A stretch of DNA of 64,000 nucleotides from Rhodospirillales bacterium. GTDB lineage: Bacteria; Pseudomonadota; Alphaproteobacteria; Rhodospirillales; GLO-3. The notes beneath the pieces are model-generated. The model was given only the letters and a program-made list of their open reading frames with translations, searched no databases and had not been told where the DNA came from. Location: assembly GCA_003354135.1 (NCBI GenBank), contig PIVK01000003.1:1-64000 (forward strand). The letters run 5' to 3'. This document shows, piece after piece, positions 26,089-35,432 of this stretch; position 1 is the stretch's first letter; every line of letters begins with the position of its first letter. A program made the translations under genes and the position numbers.

Positions 26089-26508
26089 ATGTCGTACAGC
26101 GAAAAGGTCGTTGAGCATTATGAGCATCCGCGCAATGTGGGGTCCATGGACAAAAGCGCGGAAGATGTCGGCACCGGGTTGGTCGGCGCGCCCGCCTGCG
26201 GCGATGTCATGAAGCTGCAGATCAGGGTCGGTGACGACGGCGTCATTGAGGACGCCAAGTTCAAGACCTTCGGTTGCGGTTCTGCCATCGCGTCGAGTTC
26301 TCTGGTGACCGAATGGGTCAAGGGAAAGACCCTGGACGAAGCCGCCGAGATCAAGAACACCGAGATTGCCGAGGAACTGGCCCTGCCGCCGGTGAAGATC
26401 CACTGTTCGGTGCTGGCGGAGGACGCCATCAAGGCCGCCGTCAGCGACTACAAGGAAAAACGCGGCACGCAGACCAAGGACGGCGGAACCGAAGAGGCAG
26501 CCGAATGA
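26089..26508 (+). CDS. iscU: Fe-S cluster scaffold IscU
   Basis: 139 residues. The three conserved Cys are present in VGAPACGDVMKLQI, TFGCGSAIASSS and KIHCSVLAEDAIKAAV. The LPPVK motif recognised by HscA is intact (ALPPVKIHC). It receives sulfur from IscS and builds [2Fe-2S] clusters for transfer. SD GGAGG precedes the start. Overlaps iscA by 4 bases. Confidence 0.97.
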   Translation: MSYSEKVVEHYEHPRNVGSMDKSAEDVGTGLVGAPACGDVMKLQIRVGDDGVIEDAKFKTFGCGSAIASSSLVTEWVKGKTLDEAAEIKNTEIAEELALPPVKIHCSVLAEDAIKAAVSDYKEKRGTQTKDGGTEEAAE

Positions 26509-26843
26509 ACGACATGCAGCCCATCAACATTACCGAGGCCGCAGCCGTGCGCGTCAGGGCGCTCTTGGCCAAGCGCGGGAAGGGGTCCGCGGGCGTGCGC
26601 ATCGGCGTGCGGACCAAGGGCTGCTCGGGTCTCAGCTACACTCTCGAATTCGCCGATGAGAAGGGCGAATTCGACGAAGTGCTCGAGGACAAGGGGGTCA
26701 CCATCTTCATCGATCCCAAGGCCTCGATGTTCATCATCGGCACCGAGATGGATTTCGTCGAGGATAAGCTGTCGTCCGGCTTCGTCTTCCGCAATCCCAA
26801 CGAAAAAGGCCGCTGCGGTTGCGGCGAGTCCTTCCACGTCTAG
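26505..26843 (+). CDS. iscA: A-type Fe-S carrier IscA
   Basis: 112 residues. The conserved Cys ligands are in VRTKGCSGLSYTLEF and at the C terminus RCGCGESF (CGC motif). It carries iron or clusters from IscU to targets. The ATG at 26505 overlaps the iscU stop (ATGA), so translation is coupled. Confidence 0.96.
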   Translation: MNDMQPINITEAAAVRVRALLAKRGKGSAGVRIGVRTKGCSGLSYTLEFADEKGEFDEVLEDKGVTIFIDPKASMFIIGTEMDFVEDKLSSGFVFRNPNEKGRCGCGESFHV

Positions 26844-26861
26844 GGGGCACGTCCAGGCGCC

Positions 26862-27491
26862 ATGTCTCTTCAAGATGAATGCCGCGCGGCGATGCACGCC
26901 TGTTGGTCCTGCAAGGGGCCGGTGTTGGCGGCTGAACTGTTCTGCCCCACCTGCAAGGCCATCCAGCCGCCGGGGCAGGTGGACCATTTCGCGCGCATGG
27001 GCGTCGATGCCTGTTACGACCTGGACGGCGTCAAGCTGGACCGTCGCTATTTCGACCTCCAACGTCTTCTGCATCCCGACCGCTTCGCCGCCGGAACCCC
27101 GCGGGAGCGTGCGCTGAGTCAACAGCAGGCGGCCAGCCTCAACGACGCCTACGAGACCCTTAAGGACCCGCTGGAACGTGCCGACTACCTGGTGCACCTG
27201 CTGGGGGCCGGGGTGCTGCCCGAAGGCTGCGACATGATCAACGATCCCGTGATCCTGATGGAGGCCATGGAACTGCGCGAACACCTAGCTGACGCCGACA
27301 CGCCGAAAGAGATCGACGCCATTGCCACGGAAACCCGGCGTGATATGGACGACTGCGTCGAGGAGCTGAAGACCGCTTTCACCGACGATGACCTAAAAAC
27401 CGCTTGCCGTTTGACGACGCGGCTCAAGTATCTTACCAAGCTCTCCGACGAGACACGGGTCCGCCGGTCCCTGGTCGCCCCGCATTCATAG
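26862..27491 (+). CDS. hscB: J-domain co-chaperone HscB
   Basis: 209 residues. The N-terminal extension has two Cys pairs (CWSC and CPTC), a zinc-type knuckle seen in many HscB proteins outside the enterics. The J domain carries the LHPDRF motif (~residue 70). The helical C-terminal domain binds IscU. It activates HscA, encoded immediately downstream. Confidence 0.94.
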   Translation: MSLQDECRAAMHACWSCKGPVLAAELFCPTCKAIQPPGQVDHFARMGVDACYDLDGVKLDRRYFDLQRLLHPDRFAAGTPRERALSQQQAASLNDAYETLKDPLERADYLVHLLGAGVLPEGCDMINDPVILMEAMELREHLADADTPKEIDAIATETRRDMDDCVEELKTAFTDDDLKTACRLTTRLKYLTKLSDETRVRRSLVAPHS

Positions 27492-27514
27492 AAGTAAAGA
27501 TTAACCGAAGCCTT

Positions 27515-29452
27515 ATGGAAGATCTGCTGATTCAGATCCACGAGCCGGGGGAAACCCCCGAGCCCCACGAGCACGACGAGAGACTCGCCGTCGGCATCGA
27601 TCTTGGCACCACCAATTCCGTAGTCGCCGTGTCCCGCAAAAATGCGCCGGAGGTGCTGCGTGATCCCGACGGCAAGGGGCTGATACCCTCCGTCGTCGCT
27701 TATGCCGCCGACGGTTCGGCCGTAGTGGGTGGAATGGCCAAGCAATTGCTGCTCAGCCGGCCCGAGGGCGTTGTCAGTTCCATCAAGCGCCTCATGGGGC
27801 GTGGGGTCGAGGACGTGAAGGGTCTCAAGGGTACGCTGCCCTACGATGTGGACACGGCGGACGCGGCCGACGGCGGCATGGTGCGCCTTAACGTTGCCGG
27901 ACGGCGCCTGACCCCGGTCGAGATCTCGGCCGACATCCTTCGCGCGCTGAAAGAGCGTGCCGAGGAAATGCTGGACCGCGACGTGGACAAGGCGGTGGTG
28001 ACGGTTCCCGCCTACTTTGACGATGCGGCGCGCCTTGCCACCAAGGACGCGGCCAAACTGGCCGGGCTGGAAGTTCTACGCCTGGTCAACGAGCCGACCG
28101 CGGCCGCGCTCGCCTATGGGCTGGACAAGGAGGTGGAGGGGCTCTACGCGGTTTATGACTTGGGCGGCGGGACCTTCGATATCTCTCTCCTGCGCATGGA
28201 GAAGGGAGTCTTCCAGGTTCTGGCGACGGGCGGTGACGCTGCGTTGGGCGGTGACGACTTCGACCATGCCCTTGCCGAACACTTCCTGGCCGAGCGGGCG
28301 CGGGACCTCGGGGAGACAGAAATCTCCACCGCCGAGGCGAAACAGGCCCTGATGACGGCCCGCATCGCCAAGGAGAACCTGACCAAACGGGATCACGGCG
28401 AATGGGTGGTTGAGGCCAATGGCGAGCAATCGCTTCACAAATGCGACCGCGCCACCTTCGAGGACCTGATCCGGCCTTTCGTTAGGCGCACCATCGTGCT
28501 GTGCAAGGGCGTGATTTCCGACGCCGGGGTGACGAACGACGAAATTCACGGCATCGTCCTGGTCGGCGGCTCGACCCGTGTGCCTCTGGTGCGGACCATG
28601 GTGGGGGAGGTTTTCGGCCGCAAGCCCCTGGCCGATATCAATCCAGACGAGGTTGTCGCGGTGGGTGCCGCCCTTCAGGCCGAGGCCCTGACCTCGGGCT
28701 CCGACACCTTGTTGTTGGATGTGACGCCCTTGAGCCTCGGCATCGAGACCATGGGCGGTTTGGTGGAGAAGATCATCCCTCGTAATACGCCGATCCCGGT
28801 GGCCAAAGCCCAGGAGTTTACCACCTTCAAGGACGGCCAATCGGCCATGGCGGTCCACGTGCTGCAAGGCGAGCGCGAGATGGTGGACCAGAACCGGTCG
28901 CTGGCGCGCTTCGAACTACACGGCATCCCCTCCACGACGGCAGGGGGGGCCCGCATACGCGTCACCTTCCAAGTGGATGCGGACGGTTTGCTCACCGTCT
29001 CGGCGGCCGAGGACACCACCGGGATCGAGCAGGAGGTGGAGGTCAAGCCGTCCTACGGCCTTTCCGAGGACGAGATGAGCAAGATGCTCTACGACTCCCT
29101 CAAGTATGCCAAGGACGACATGACCCTGCGTTTGCTGACCGAGGCCCGGGTCGAGGCACGCCGGGTCTTTAATGCCGTTGCCGCGGCGCTGGAGGCGGAC
29201 CGGGATTTGCTCAACGGCAATGAACAGGTAGAGATATTAAGGGCCATGGACAAACTGGACGCGGCCATCTCCGGCGAGGACCGCGACGTCATCAACGCCA
29301 GCGTCGAAACGTTGGATGTCACGACCCAGACCTTTGCCCAGCGGCGCATGGATCGTGGTATAAACGCGGCATTGGAAGGCCACAGCGTCGACGAGTTCGA
29401 GGGGCCGGAAAGGGCCACGTGCCTGACGAAAGACGTGACCGAGGAGGAGTAG
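27515..29452 (+). CDS. hscA: Hsp70-type chaperone HscA
   Basis: 645 residues from the chosen start. The ATPase lobe begins LAVGIDLGTTNSVVAVS, with the phosphate-2 motif VYDLGGGTFDISLL and VLVGGSTRVPLV. The substrate-binding half follows (DVTPLSLGIETMGG, ending in a helical lid). It binds the LPPVK loop of IscU and drives cluster release with HscB. An in-frame extension to 27404 overlaps hscB and is not HscA-like, so MEDLLIQIHEPG is the likely start. Confidence 0.96.
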   Translation: MEDLLIQIHEPGETPEPHEHDERLAVGIDLGTTNSVVAVSRKNAPEVLRDPDGKGLIPSVVAYAADGSAVVGGMAKQLLLSRPEGVVSSIKRLMGRGVEDVKGLKGTLPYDVDTADAADGGMVRLNVAGRRLTPVEISADILRALKERAEEMLDRDVDKAVVTVPAYFDDAARLATKDAAKLAGLEVLRLVNEPTAAALAYGLDKEVEGLYAVYDLGGGTFDISLLRMEKGVFQVLATGGDAALGGDDFDHALAEHFLAERARDLGETEISTAEAKQALMTARIAKENLTKRDHGEWVVEANGEQSLHKCDRATFEDLIRPFVRRTIVLCKGVISDAGVTNDEIHGIVLVGGSTRVPLVRTMVGEVFGRKPLADINPDEVVAVGAALQAEALTSGSDTLLLDVTPLSLGIETMGGLVEKIIPRNTPIPVAKAQEFTTFKDGQSAMAVHVLQGEREMVDQNRSLARFELHGIPSTTAGGARIRVTFQVDADGLLTVSAAEDTTGIEQEVEVKPSYGLSEDEMSKMLYDSLKYAKDDMTLRLLTEARVEARRVFNAVAAALEADRDLLNGNEQVEILRAMDKLDAAISGEDRDVINASVETLDVTTQTFAQRRMDRGINAALEGHSVDEFEGPERATCLTKDVTEEE

Positions 29453-29458
29453 CATCTC

Positions 29459-29794
29459 ATGCCCAAGATGACCTTCATCGCGCCGGACGGCACTAAGACC
29501 GAGGTCGAAGCCCCGCTGGGCCTCTCGGTGCTGGAGATCGCGCATAAGAACAAGATCGATCTGGAGGGGTCATGCGAGGGCTCGCTGGCCTGCTCGACCT
29601 GCCACGTGATCGTCGAAGACAAGGACTTCGACATGCTCGATGAGCCCAAAGAAGAAGAAGAGGATATGCTCGATCTGGCCTTTGGTCTGACGCACACGTC
29701 GCGCCTGGGCTGCCAGATCCGCATGACCGAAGAACTGGACGGCCTTACCGTGACGCTTCCCGCCGCGACCCGCAACATGGCGGTGGACAAGTAA
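29459..29794 (+). CDS. fdx: Isc-type [2Fe-2S] ferredoxin
   Basis: 111-residue adrenodoxin-type ferredoxin that supplies electrons for cluster assembly. Cys ligands: [10 protein letters not shown] (C-x5-C-x2-C) near residue 41 and the distal Cys in SRLGCQIRM. The acidic EEEEDML segment is typical of the group. Six bases after hscA. Confidence 0.96.
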   Translation: MPKMTFIAPDGTKTEVEAPLGLSVLEIAHKNKIDLEGSCEGSLACSTCHVIVEDKDFDMLDEPKEEEEDMLDLAFGLTHTSRLGCQIRMTEELDGLTVTLPAATRNMAVDK

Positions 29795-29884
29795 TTTCGT
29801 CGGCCATCAGCTTTCAGCCCGAGAAAGCGATGGACAAGACCACGAGCCGTACGGACATCAAGGCTGACCACTCCGGAGGGTGAC

Positions 29885-30085
29885 ATGGACCTCAAATGGA
29901 CCGACATCCACGACATCGCTATCGAGCTGGAGGATGCGCATCCGGACGTTGACATCATGCACGTCCGCTTCACCGACCTTTGGAAATGGGTGTGCGGGCT
30001 GCCTGATTTCGATGACGACCCCGACCACTCCAACGAGAAGATCCTGGAAGCCATCCAGGCGGCATGGCTGGAGGAGCGGGATTAG
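29885..30085 (+). CDS. iscX: Fe-S assembly protein IscX
   Basis: 66 residues, very acidic, with the family pattern [28 protein letters not shown] and a conserved [17 protein letters not shown]. It binds IscS and modulates its rate. SD GGAGGG is 5 bases upstream. Last gene of the isc operon, followed by the 142-bp palindromic repeat. Confidence 0.95.
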   Translation: MDLKWTDIHDIAIELEDAHPDVDIMHVRFTDLWKWVCGLPDFDDDPDHSNEKILEAIQAAWLEERD

Positions 30086-30114
30086 AAGAGCACGTCAGGA
30101 CAGCACCGGAAAAT

Positions 30115-30257
30115 CCAGAGCGGATCGCGAGAAATCGAAACGGCTTCGTGGCTGCGGAATTCTCGCGTGCAATCCGCTCTATCGGATTGATGGAGGGGGC
30201 GTCTCACGGAACAAGCCGCGTCACGGAAGTGACGCGGCTTGTTCCGGTCGTACTCTA
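30115..30257. repeat. palindromic intergenic repeat, copy 2
   Basis: Second copy of the element at 3766-3907: the same AGAGCGGATCGCGAGAAATC start, the same AGAGCGGAT / ATCCGCTCT hairpin, then a stronger second hairpin (GAACAAGCCGCGTCAC against GTGACGCGGCTTGTTC, perfect over 16 bp). Here it sits between iscX and the convergent pentapeptide gene and may serve as a terminator for both. Confidence 0.8.
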
Positions 30258-30266
30258 AAGGCCGCC

Positions 30267-30815
30267 TTACTTCTGCCGGCAGGTTCCGATCGACCCCGGC
30301 AGGCAGGGGCGCCCATTGGTCCAGATGGCGTTATCGAAACGCGCCTTGATAATGATGGCCCCTTCAAGGAAGGCGCCGGTTAGGTTGGCGTCGGTGAGGT
30401 CCGCGTCCAACAGGTTGACGTTCTTCAGGTTGGCCATTGTCAGGTTGGCGCCACGCAGATTGACCCCGTGCATGTGTGCGTTTTCCAGGTTGGCCAACAT
30501 CAGGTTGGCCTGGCTCAGGTTGGCGAGTTGCAGGATGGCGCCGCGTAGGTTGGCCTGCTGCAGGTTGGCCCGGTCGAGGCGGATAGAGGCGAGTGACGCG
30601 TCATGCAGGTCGACGCCGAGTGCCTGGACACCAATGCGCACAGCAGAGGTGCATTGAGTTTCGGGCTCCAGGCGGCAGAGCGTATTGACGTCATGCCCCG
30701 GAGGGATTTCGTCCTCATCCATCCAGGCGCCAGCCTCGGTCGACATCACAAAAAGCAGGGCCGAAAACGCTATACAGACCGTTTGTCTGACAATCCTTAC
30801 CATCATAAACACCAA
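30267..30815 (-). CDS. secreted pentapeptide-repeat protein
   Basis: 182 residues. A signal peptide (VRIVRQTVCIAFSALLFVM, then EAGA) precedes a short Cys-containing region. A run of about 16 A(D/N)LxX pentapeptides follows (residues ~75-160: ANLQQ ANLRG, ANLSQ ANLML ANLEN and so on), forming a right-handed square helix. A Cys pair closes the C terminus (PCLPGSIGTC). The role is unknown; export argues against a gyrase-mimic role. The in-frame Met at residues 4 or 5 may be the true start. Confidence 0.8.
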   Translation of the reverse strand: MVFMMVRIVRQTVCIAFSALLFVMSTEAGAWMDEDEIPPGHDVNTLCRLEPETQCTSAVRIGVQALGVDLHDASLASIRLDRANLQQANLRGAILQLANLSQANLMLANLENAHMHGVNLRGANLTMANLKNVNLLDADLTDANLTGAFLEGAIIIKARFDNAIWTNGRPCLPGSIGTCRQK

Positions 30816-31093
30816 GAAACAGTGTGGAAGAACAACAACACAACAAACTCAGTGTATTCATATCACTTTGGACACCGGCTGAGAAGAACAAAATTGGCGG
30901 GCGGGCAGTGGGGCCGTCGGCCATCTCATCCATGAGCCGTTTCATGGCCGCCACAAACCGGAAGCCGCGGGTTGCCCGCCTTTCGCATTGGTCGGTGTAT
31001 TTAATTCAGAAGGGTCAATTGGTTTACCGCGCAGCGGAAGGGCGGCACTAAATTCACACTCCAAGTGCAACACCGGTATGGTCCGGAGTTGCG

Positions 31094-31235
31094 ATGGGAA
31101 AATGCTATGACCAGCTCGACATCGACGAGCGTTACGGGATCTACCGGCTGTGTGAGGCCGGGGGTTCTTATCCAGGAGATCGGCCGCATGATCGGCCGAA
31201 CAGCAAGTCAACAGCTTCATTCCGAAAGGGGCGCA
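31094..31235 (+). pseudogene. remnant of an IS30-family transposase N terminus
   Basis: The frame from 31094 reads MGKCYDQLDIDERYGIYRLC, resembling the IS30 start (MGxxYxQLxxxERxxIxxL). Continuation into the helix-turn-helix needs a frameshift: IQEIGRMIGRTAS is in another frame around 31170-31205. The rest is lost. It ends about 60 bases before tRNA-Ser. The surrounding 30816-31292 stretch has no other recognisable gene; AAATTCACACTCCAAGTGCA near 31050 may be the element's end. Confidence 0.6.
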
Positions 31236-31292
31236 GAAGCTGGGGATTCTGGCGGCAACCACCTCGCAGAGAGACAGTTGGGAACAGAATAA

Positions 31293-31382
31293 TGGCGGGC
31301 GGGGAGGGATTCGAACCCTCGATACCTGTCAGGGTATACTCCCTTAGCAGGGGAGCGCCTTCAGCCGCTCGGCCACCCACCC
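31293..31382 (-). tRNA. tRNA-Ser (anticodon GCU)
   Basis: 90 bases with an encoded CCA and a long variable arm. The acceptor stem GGGTGGG pairs with CCCGCCC (one T-G pair). The anticodon stem CTCCC/GGGAG encloses CTGCTAA, giving GCU. The variable stem TACCCTGACAGGTA and T-loop GGTTCGAATCC are present. Confidence 0.95.
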
Positions 31383-31632
31383 GACGCGCCGGAAACCTAA
31401 GCGATGCCTTGGGTTTTTGCAACACCAGACTTCTCCGGAAAAATGCAAAATCGTTCGGAACATTGGGAGAGCGCGCAAGGAAAACATGGGGGCTGTTCTA
31501 ATGACGTTCACCTGTCAGAACATCACATGACAAAAGCCACCCCTGCCGGGCCAGCCCGTCGCCATCGCGCGGGCCGTCGAAGATATGACCTCGCCGATGT
31601 CGGCCAAGCGCTCGCCCCCCCCACGGGAGGCA

Positions 31633-32259
31633 TCAACCTTCGGGAACTTTCATGCCACGCTGGACCGCAGGTCGGGCCGAAATCTCGTCGTACCAGCGCT
31701 TGACGTTGGGAAACTCGTCGAGCGGGCCCAGGTGCAACGGATGCCTGGATACCCAGGGATAGGTGGCGATGTCGGCGATGGAATAGAAGTCGCCGGCGAG
31801 GTAGGCCGCTTCCCCTAAGCGCCGGTCCATGACGCCATACAGCCGCTCCGTCTCTTTGCCGTAGCGCTCCTGGGCGTACGGAATCCCCACTTTGGCGAAC
31901 TCGAGGAAATGATGGGCCTGGCCAAACATGGGCCCAACGCCGCCCACCTGGAACATCAACCACTGAATAGCCGAATAGCGCTTGCGCATGTCAGCCGGCA
32001 GAAGATTGCTGCCCGTCTTCTCCGCCAGATATATGAGGATGGCCCCGGATTCGAAGACCATCATCGGGTCGCCGTCCGGTCCTTCGGTATCGAGAATTGC
32101 CGGAATCTTGGCATTGGGATTGATGGTCACGAATTCGGGCTGAAACTGATCGCCATTCATGATGTCGATGACATGGACTTCGTAGCCGAGCTCCACCTCT
32201 TCGAGCATGACGGAGGCTTTCCTGCCGTTGGGCGTGCCGAAAGTGTAGAGGTCGATCAT
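31633..32259 (-). CDS. glutathione S-transferase family protein (YfcG/YghU-like)
   Basis: 208 residues. N-terminal thioredoxin fold (IDLYTFGTPNGRKASVMLEE, with TPNGRK typical of the YfcG/YghU disulfide-reductase group, then NPNAKIPAI and FESGAILIYLAEK). The C-terminal helical domain contains the YLAGDFYSIADIATYPWV N-capping motif. It is probably a glutathione-dependent disulfide or peroxide reductase. Lies downstream of rodA on the same strand with a 100-base gap. Confidence 0.9.
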   Translation of the reverse strand: MIDLYTFGTPNGRKASVMLEEVELGYEVHVIDIMNGDQFQPEFVTINPNAKIPAILDTEGPDGDPMMVFESGAILIYLAEKTGSNLLPADMRKRYSAIQWLMFQVGGVGPMFGQAHHFLEFAKVGIPYAQERYGKETERLYGVMDRRLGEAAYLAGDFYSIADIATYPWVSRHPLHLGPLDEFPNVKRWYDEISARPAVQRGMKVPEG

Positions 32260-32360
32260 TTCAGACTCCTCCTCCTATGATGCGTGTCCGGCGGAAGATG
32301 GTCTTTCCGGATTGAAGCAACCTATCTGCCCCCAAACGCGGCGCCGTTTCCGATATCTCG

Positions 32361-33509
32361 CTACAGGTCGTCGTTGGCGCCACGCCGCCCGATCAGGACG
32401 TCCCGGTGCACCCAGCAACCCATCAGGAACCCGAAGCCCGCCATCAGGGTCAGCATTGCCGTGCCGCCGTAGCTGATGAGCGGCAGCGGCACGCCGACGA
32501 CTGGGATCAGGCCCATCACCATGGCAATGTTGATGAAAATGTAGAGGAAAAATGTGGTGGTCACCCCTAGCGCCACCAGGCGCCCAAATTGGTTGAGACA
32601 CCTAAGCCCGATGGCGAAGCCGTAGGCCAAGATCAATACATAGAGCCCAAGCAGCACCAAACCACCCACCAGGCCGAATTCCTCGGCCATCATGGTGAAG
32701 ACAAAGTCCGTCTGCTTCTCGGGCAGAAAATTGAGATGTGCCTGGGTGCCCGCCATGAATCCCTTGCCGAACAACCCGCCCGAGCCGAGCGCGATCTTAG
32801 ACTGAATGATGTGGTACCCGGCACCCAGGGGGTCGCGTTCTGGATCAAGAAAGGTCAACACCCGCTGCTTCTGGTAATTGTGCAAGAACTGCCAGGCGAT
32901 GGGCAGGGCACCTAGGGCCGCTATTCCCAGGGTCCAGAACTTCCAGAGCCGCACGCCGGCCAGAAAGAACATCACGCCTGCGGCGACAATCAGCATCAGT
33001 GCAGTGCCAAGGTCAGGCTGGCGCAGCACCAGGGCGCTCGATGCCAGCACCATGAGCAGCGGCGGCATGAGGAACCTGATACGACCGATATCCTCGATGC
33101 TGCCGCTATGGAAATAACGGGCCAGCGCCAGAACCAGGGCGATCTTCATCAACTCCGAAGGCTGTATGGTGACCATGCCGAGACGGATCCAGCGCTGCGC
33201 TCCCATGCCTATGGTCCCCATCACATCGACACCGATCAGCAACACCAGAACCAGTGCATAGAGGACATAGGCATAACGCAGCCATAGGCGGATATCGATG
33301 ACGGCAATGACGATCATCGCACCCAGACCCACACCGAACCGAACCAGTTGACGCCCCGCCCAGGGATCGAAGCTGCCGTTGGCCGCCGAATAGAGCATGG
33401 CGACTCCGATCCCGGCCGTCACACATAGCAATAGGACAAAGAACCACTGGATGCTCCATAGCTTCTGGCCCAGGGTCAGTTGCGGGCGGCTGAAGCTTTC
33501 GATACTCAT
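32361..33509 (-). CDS. rodA: rod-shape peptidoglycan polymerase RodA
   Basis: 382-residue SEDS glycosyltransferase with about ten membrane helices. Family marks: QPSELMKIALVLALARYF, RQPDLGTALMLIVA with the catalytic Asp, GKGFMAGTQAHLNFLPEKQTDF (family motif region) and PLISYGGTAML. It polymerises glycan strands for the elongasome with PBP2. Overlaps mrdA by 4 bases (ATGA). Confidence 0.95.
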   Translation of the reverse strand: MSIESFSRPQLTLGQKLWSIQWFFVLLLCVTAGIGVAMLYSAANGSFDPWAGRQLVRFGVGLGAMIVIAVIDIRLWLRYAYVLYALVLVLLIGVDVMGTIGMGAQRWIRLGMVTIQPSELMKIALVLALARYFHSGSIEDIGRIRFLMPPLLMVLASSALVLRQPDLGTALMLIVAAGVMFFLAGVRLWKFWTLGIAALGALPIAWQFLHNYQKQRVLTFLDPERDPLGAGYHIIQSKIALGSGGLFGKGFMAGTQAHLNFLPEKQTDFVFTMMAEEFGLVGGLVLLGLYVLILAYGFAIGLRCLNQFGRLVALGVTTTFFLYIFINIAMVMGLIPVVGVPLPLISYGGTAMLTLMAGFGFLMGCWVHRDVLIGRRGANDDL

Positions 33510-35431
33510 CCGTTCTCTCTCCGCAAGTCCCGGCCATCCACAGCGGACTCCGGCGCCGATAGACGGTCGGCGACCTGCTTGGGCGCGGGCGGCGCGCCGG
33601 ACCTGCGGCGCTGGGCTTCGAGGAGCATGTCGCGCGCAATTGGCGCCGCCGCCTTGGAGCCGCTGCCCCCGTGCTCGACCACCACCGCCACGGCATACCG
33701 TGGTTCGTCAAGGGGGGCGAATCCCACGAACAGCGCATGGTCGCGAAGCCGCCATTCCAGTTCCTCGTTCTTGCGCACGCCTTGTTCGCGTTCCGCCTTG
33801 GAAATGCGGCGGACCTGGGAGGTTCCCGTCTTGCCGCCCATCTCGAACCCGGGCTGTTTGATGCGCGCCTTGCGCGCCGTCCCGAAGGGGTCGTTGACCA
33901 CCGCTGCCATGCTGTTCCGCACCAATTCCAAATGCTGCGGATTCAAGCCTAACGACGCAAACTCAGAATCCTCCTCCTCCATGCCCCACTCCTCAGACTC
34001 GATCCGCCGCGTCAGGCGAGGCACCACATTGTCCCCCTTGATCAGCCGAGCCGCCATCACAGCAAGCTGCAATGGCGTCGCTAGAAGATAACCCTGGCCG
34101 ATGCCGGCGAGCAGGGTTTCGCCCTGCTGCCAAGGCTGGCCGAGCGTTGCCTGTTTCCAATCCCGAGTCGGCATCAGTCCGCCCCCCTCGCCCGGCAGTT
34201 CGAAGCCAAGCGGCATACCGAAACCCAGCCGCAGGGCCATGGCGACGATGCGGTCAATGCCGGTACGCCGAGAGGTCTCGTAGAAATAGACATCGCAAGA
34301 CTGTGTGATGGCGTCCTTGAGATCCATCGCCCCATGGCCTCCTTTCTTCCAGCAGTGGAACTCGGCATTTCCCAATTTAACGGAGCCGTTGCAGAAGACC
34401 TTGGTCGACGGCGTGATTATGCCTTTCTCGAGAGCCGCCAGCGCCACCACCATTTTGAAGGTGGACCCCGGCGCATACTGGCCGGCGATGGCCTTGTTGA
34501 TCAGCGGTGCCCGGTTGTCGGAGACCAGCGCCTTCCATTCGGCGGTACTGAGCCCCTTGTTGAAGGCGTTGGGGTCGAAGCTGGGGCTCGAGGTCATGGC
34601 CAGGATATCGCCGTTGGAGATATCGAGGACGACGACTGCGCCGCTTTCACCATCCAGCCGCCGGGTCGCAAGCTTCTGCAGTTCCAGGTCGACGGTCAGC
34701 CGGATTTCGGCTCCCGGCAGGCCCTCTTGGCGCATGATCTCCTGAATCACGCGGCCAATGGCGTTGACTTCCACCTGGAGGCTGCCGCCTTTGCCGCGTA
34801 GCGCCAGGTCGTACACCTTTTCGACTCCGGCCTTGCCGATGCGGAAACCGGGCAGTTCGAGAAGCGGGTCTCCCGACTGTTCGCCCTCGGACACCGCGGC
34901 CACGTATCCCAGAACATGAGCCATGACTTCCGCGTGAGGGTAGAAGCGGCTCTGGCCGACATCGATGTTGATGCCCGGCAGATCGGGAGCATTGACCTCG
35001 ATGCGCGCCACTTCCTCCCAATTGAGATTTTCGCGCACGGTCACCGGCACGAAACCGCGCCGGCGCCGCACCTCGCGCAAAATTCTCTGACGTTCTTTCG
35101 GGCTGATGTGGATGATGTTCTTCAGAAGGTCGAGGGTTTCCTCCAAGCTGCGGCGCTTCTCCTGCACGTCCTCGGAAATCAATACCACCTGATAGTTCTG
35201 CTGGTTGACAGCGAGCAATTGACCGAAGCGGTCTGCGATGCGCCCGCGCGGCGGCGGCAGCAACCGAAGCGAAATGCGGTTCTCGTCGGCCAGGGTCTTG
35301 TAACGACGGGCTTCCAGCACCTGCAGGTAGTACATGCGCCCGATCAACGTGCTCAGCAGCAATGCCTTGCCGCCGGCCAGGATGGCCGCCCGGCGGCTGA
35401 AGAGCTTATGACGATCGGAATCCCGATGCAT
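33506..35431 (-). CDS. mrdA: penicillin-binding protein 2
   Basis: 641 residues, a class B transpeptidase of the elongasome. It has a short cytoplasmic tail, one membrane helix (~14-34) and a dimerisation domain. In the transpeptidase domain the SxxK is STFK in QYAPGSTFKMVVALAAL (near residue 330), SxN is SCD in ITQSCDVYFYE, and KTG is in GGKTGTSQVRRI. Partner of RodA, encoded directly downstream; mreD ends 1 base before it. Confidence 0.95.
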   Translation of the reverse strand: MHRDSDRHKLFSRRAAILAGGKALLLSTLIGRMYYLQVLEARRYKTLADENRISLRLLPPPRGRIADRFGQLLAVNQQNYQVVLISEDVQEKRRSLEETLDLLKNIIHISPKERQRILREVRRRRGFVPVTVRENLNWEEVARIEVNAPDLPGINIDVGQSRFYPHAEVMAHVLGYVAAVSEGEQSGDPLLELPGFRIGKAGVEKVYDLALRGKGGSLQVEVNAIGRVIQEIMRQEGLPGAEIRLTVDLELQKLATRRLDGESGAVVVLDISNGDILAMTSSPSFDPNAFNKGLSTAEWKALVSDNRAPLINKAIAGQYAPGSTFKMVVALAALEKGIITPSTKVFCNGSVKLGNAEFHCWKKGGHGAMDLKDAITQSCDVYFYETSRRTGIDRIVAMALRLGFGMPLGFELPGEGGGLMPTRDWKQATLGQPWQQGETLLAGIGQGYLLATPLQLAVMAARLIKGDNVVPRLTRRIESEEWGMEEEDSEFASLGLNPQHLELVRNSMAAVVNDPFGTARKARIKQPGFEMGGKTGTSQVRRISKAEREQGVRKNEELEWRLRDHALFVGFAPLDEPRYAVAVVVEHGGSGSKAAAPIARDMLLEAQRRRSGAPPAPKQVADRLSAPESAVDGRDLRRENG

Positions 35432-35432
35432 A

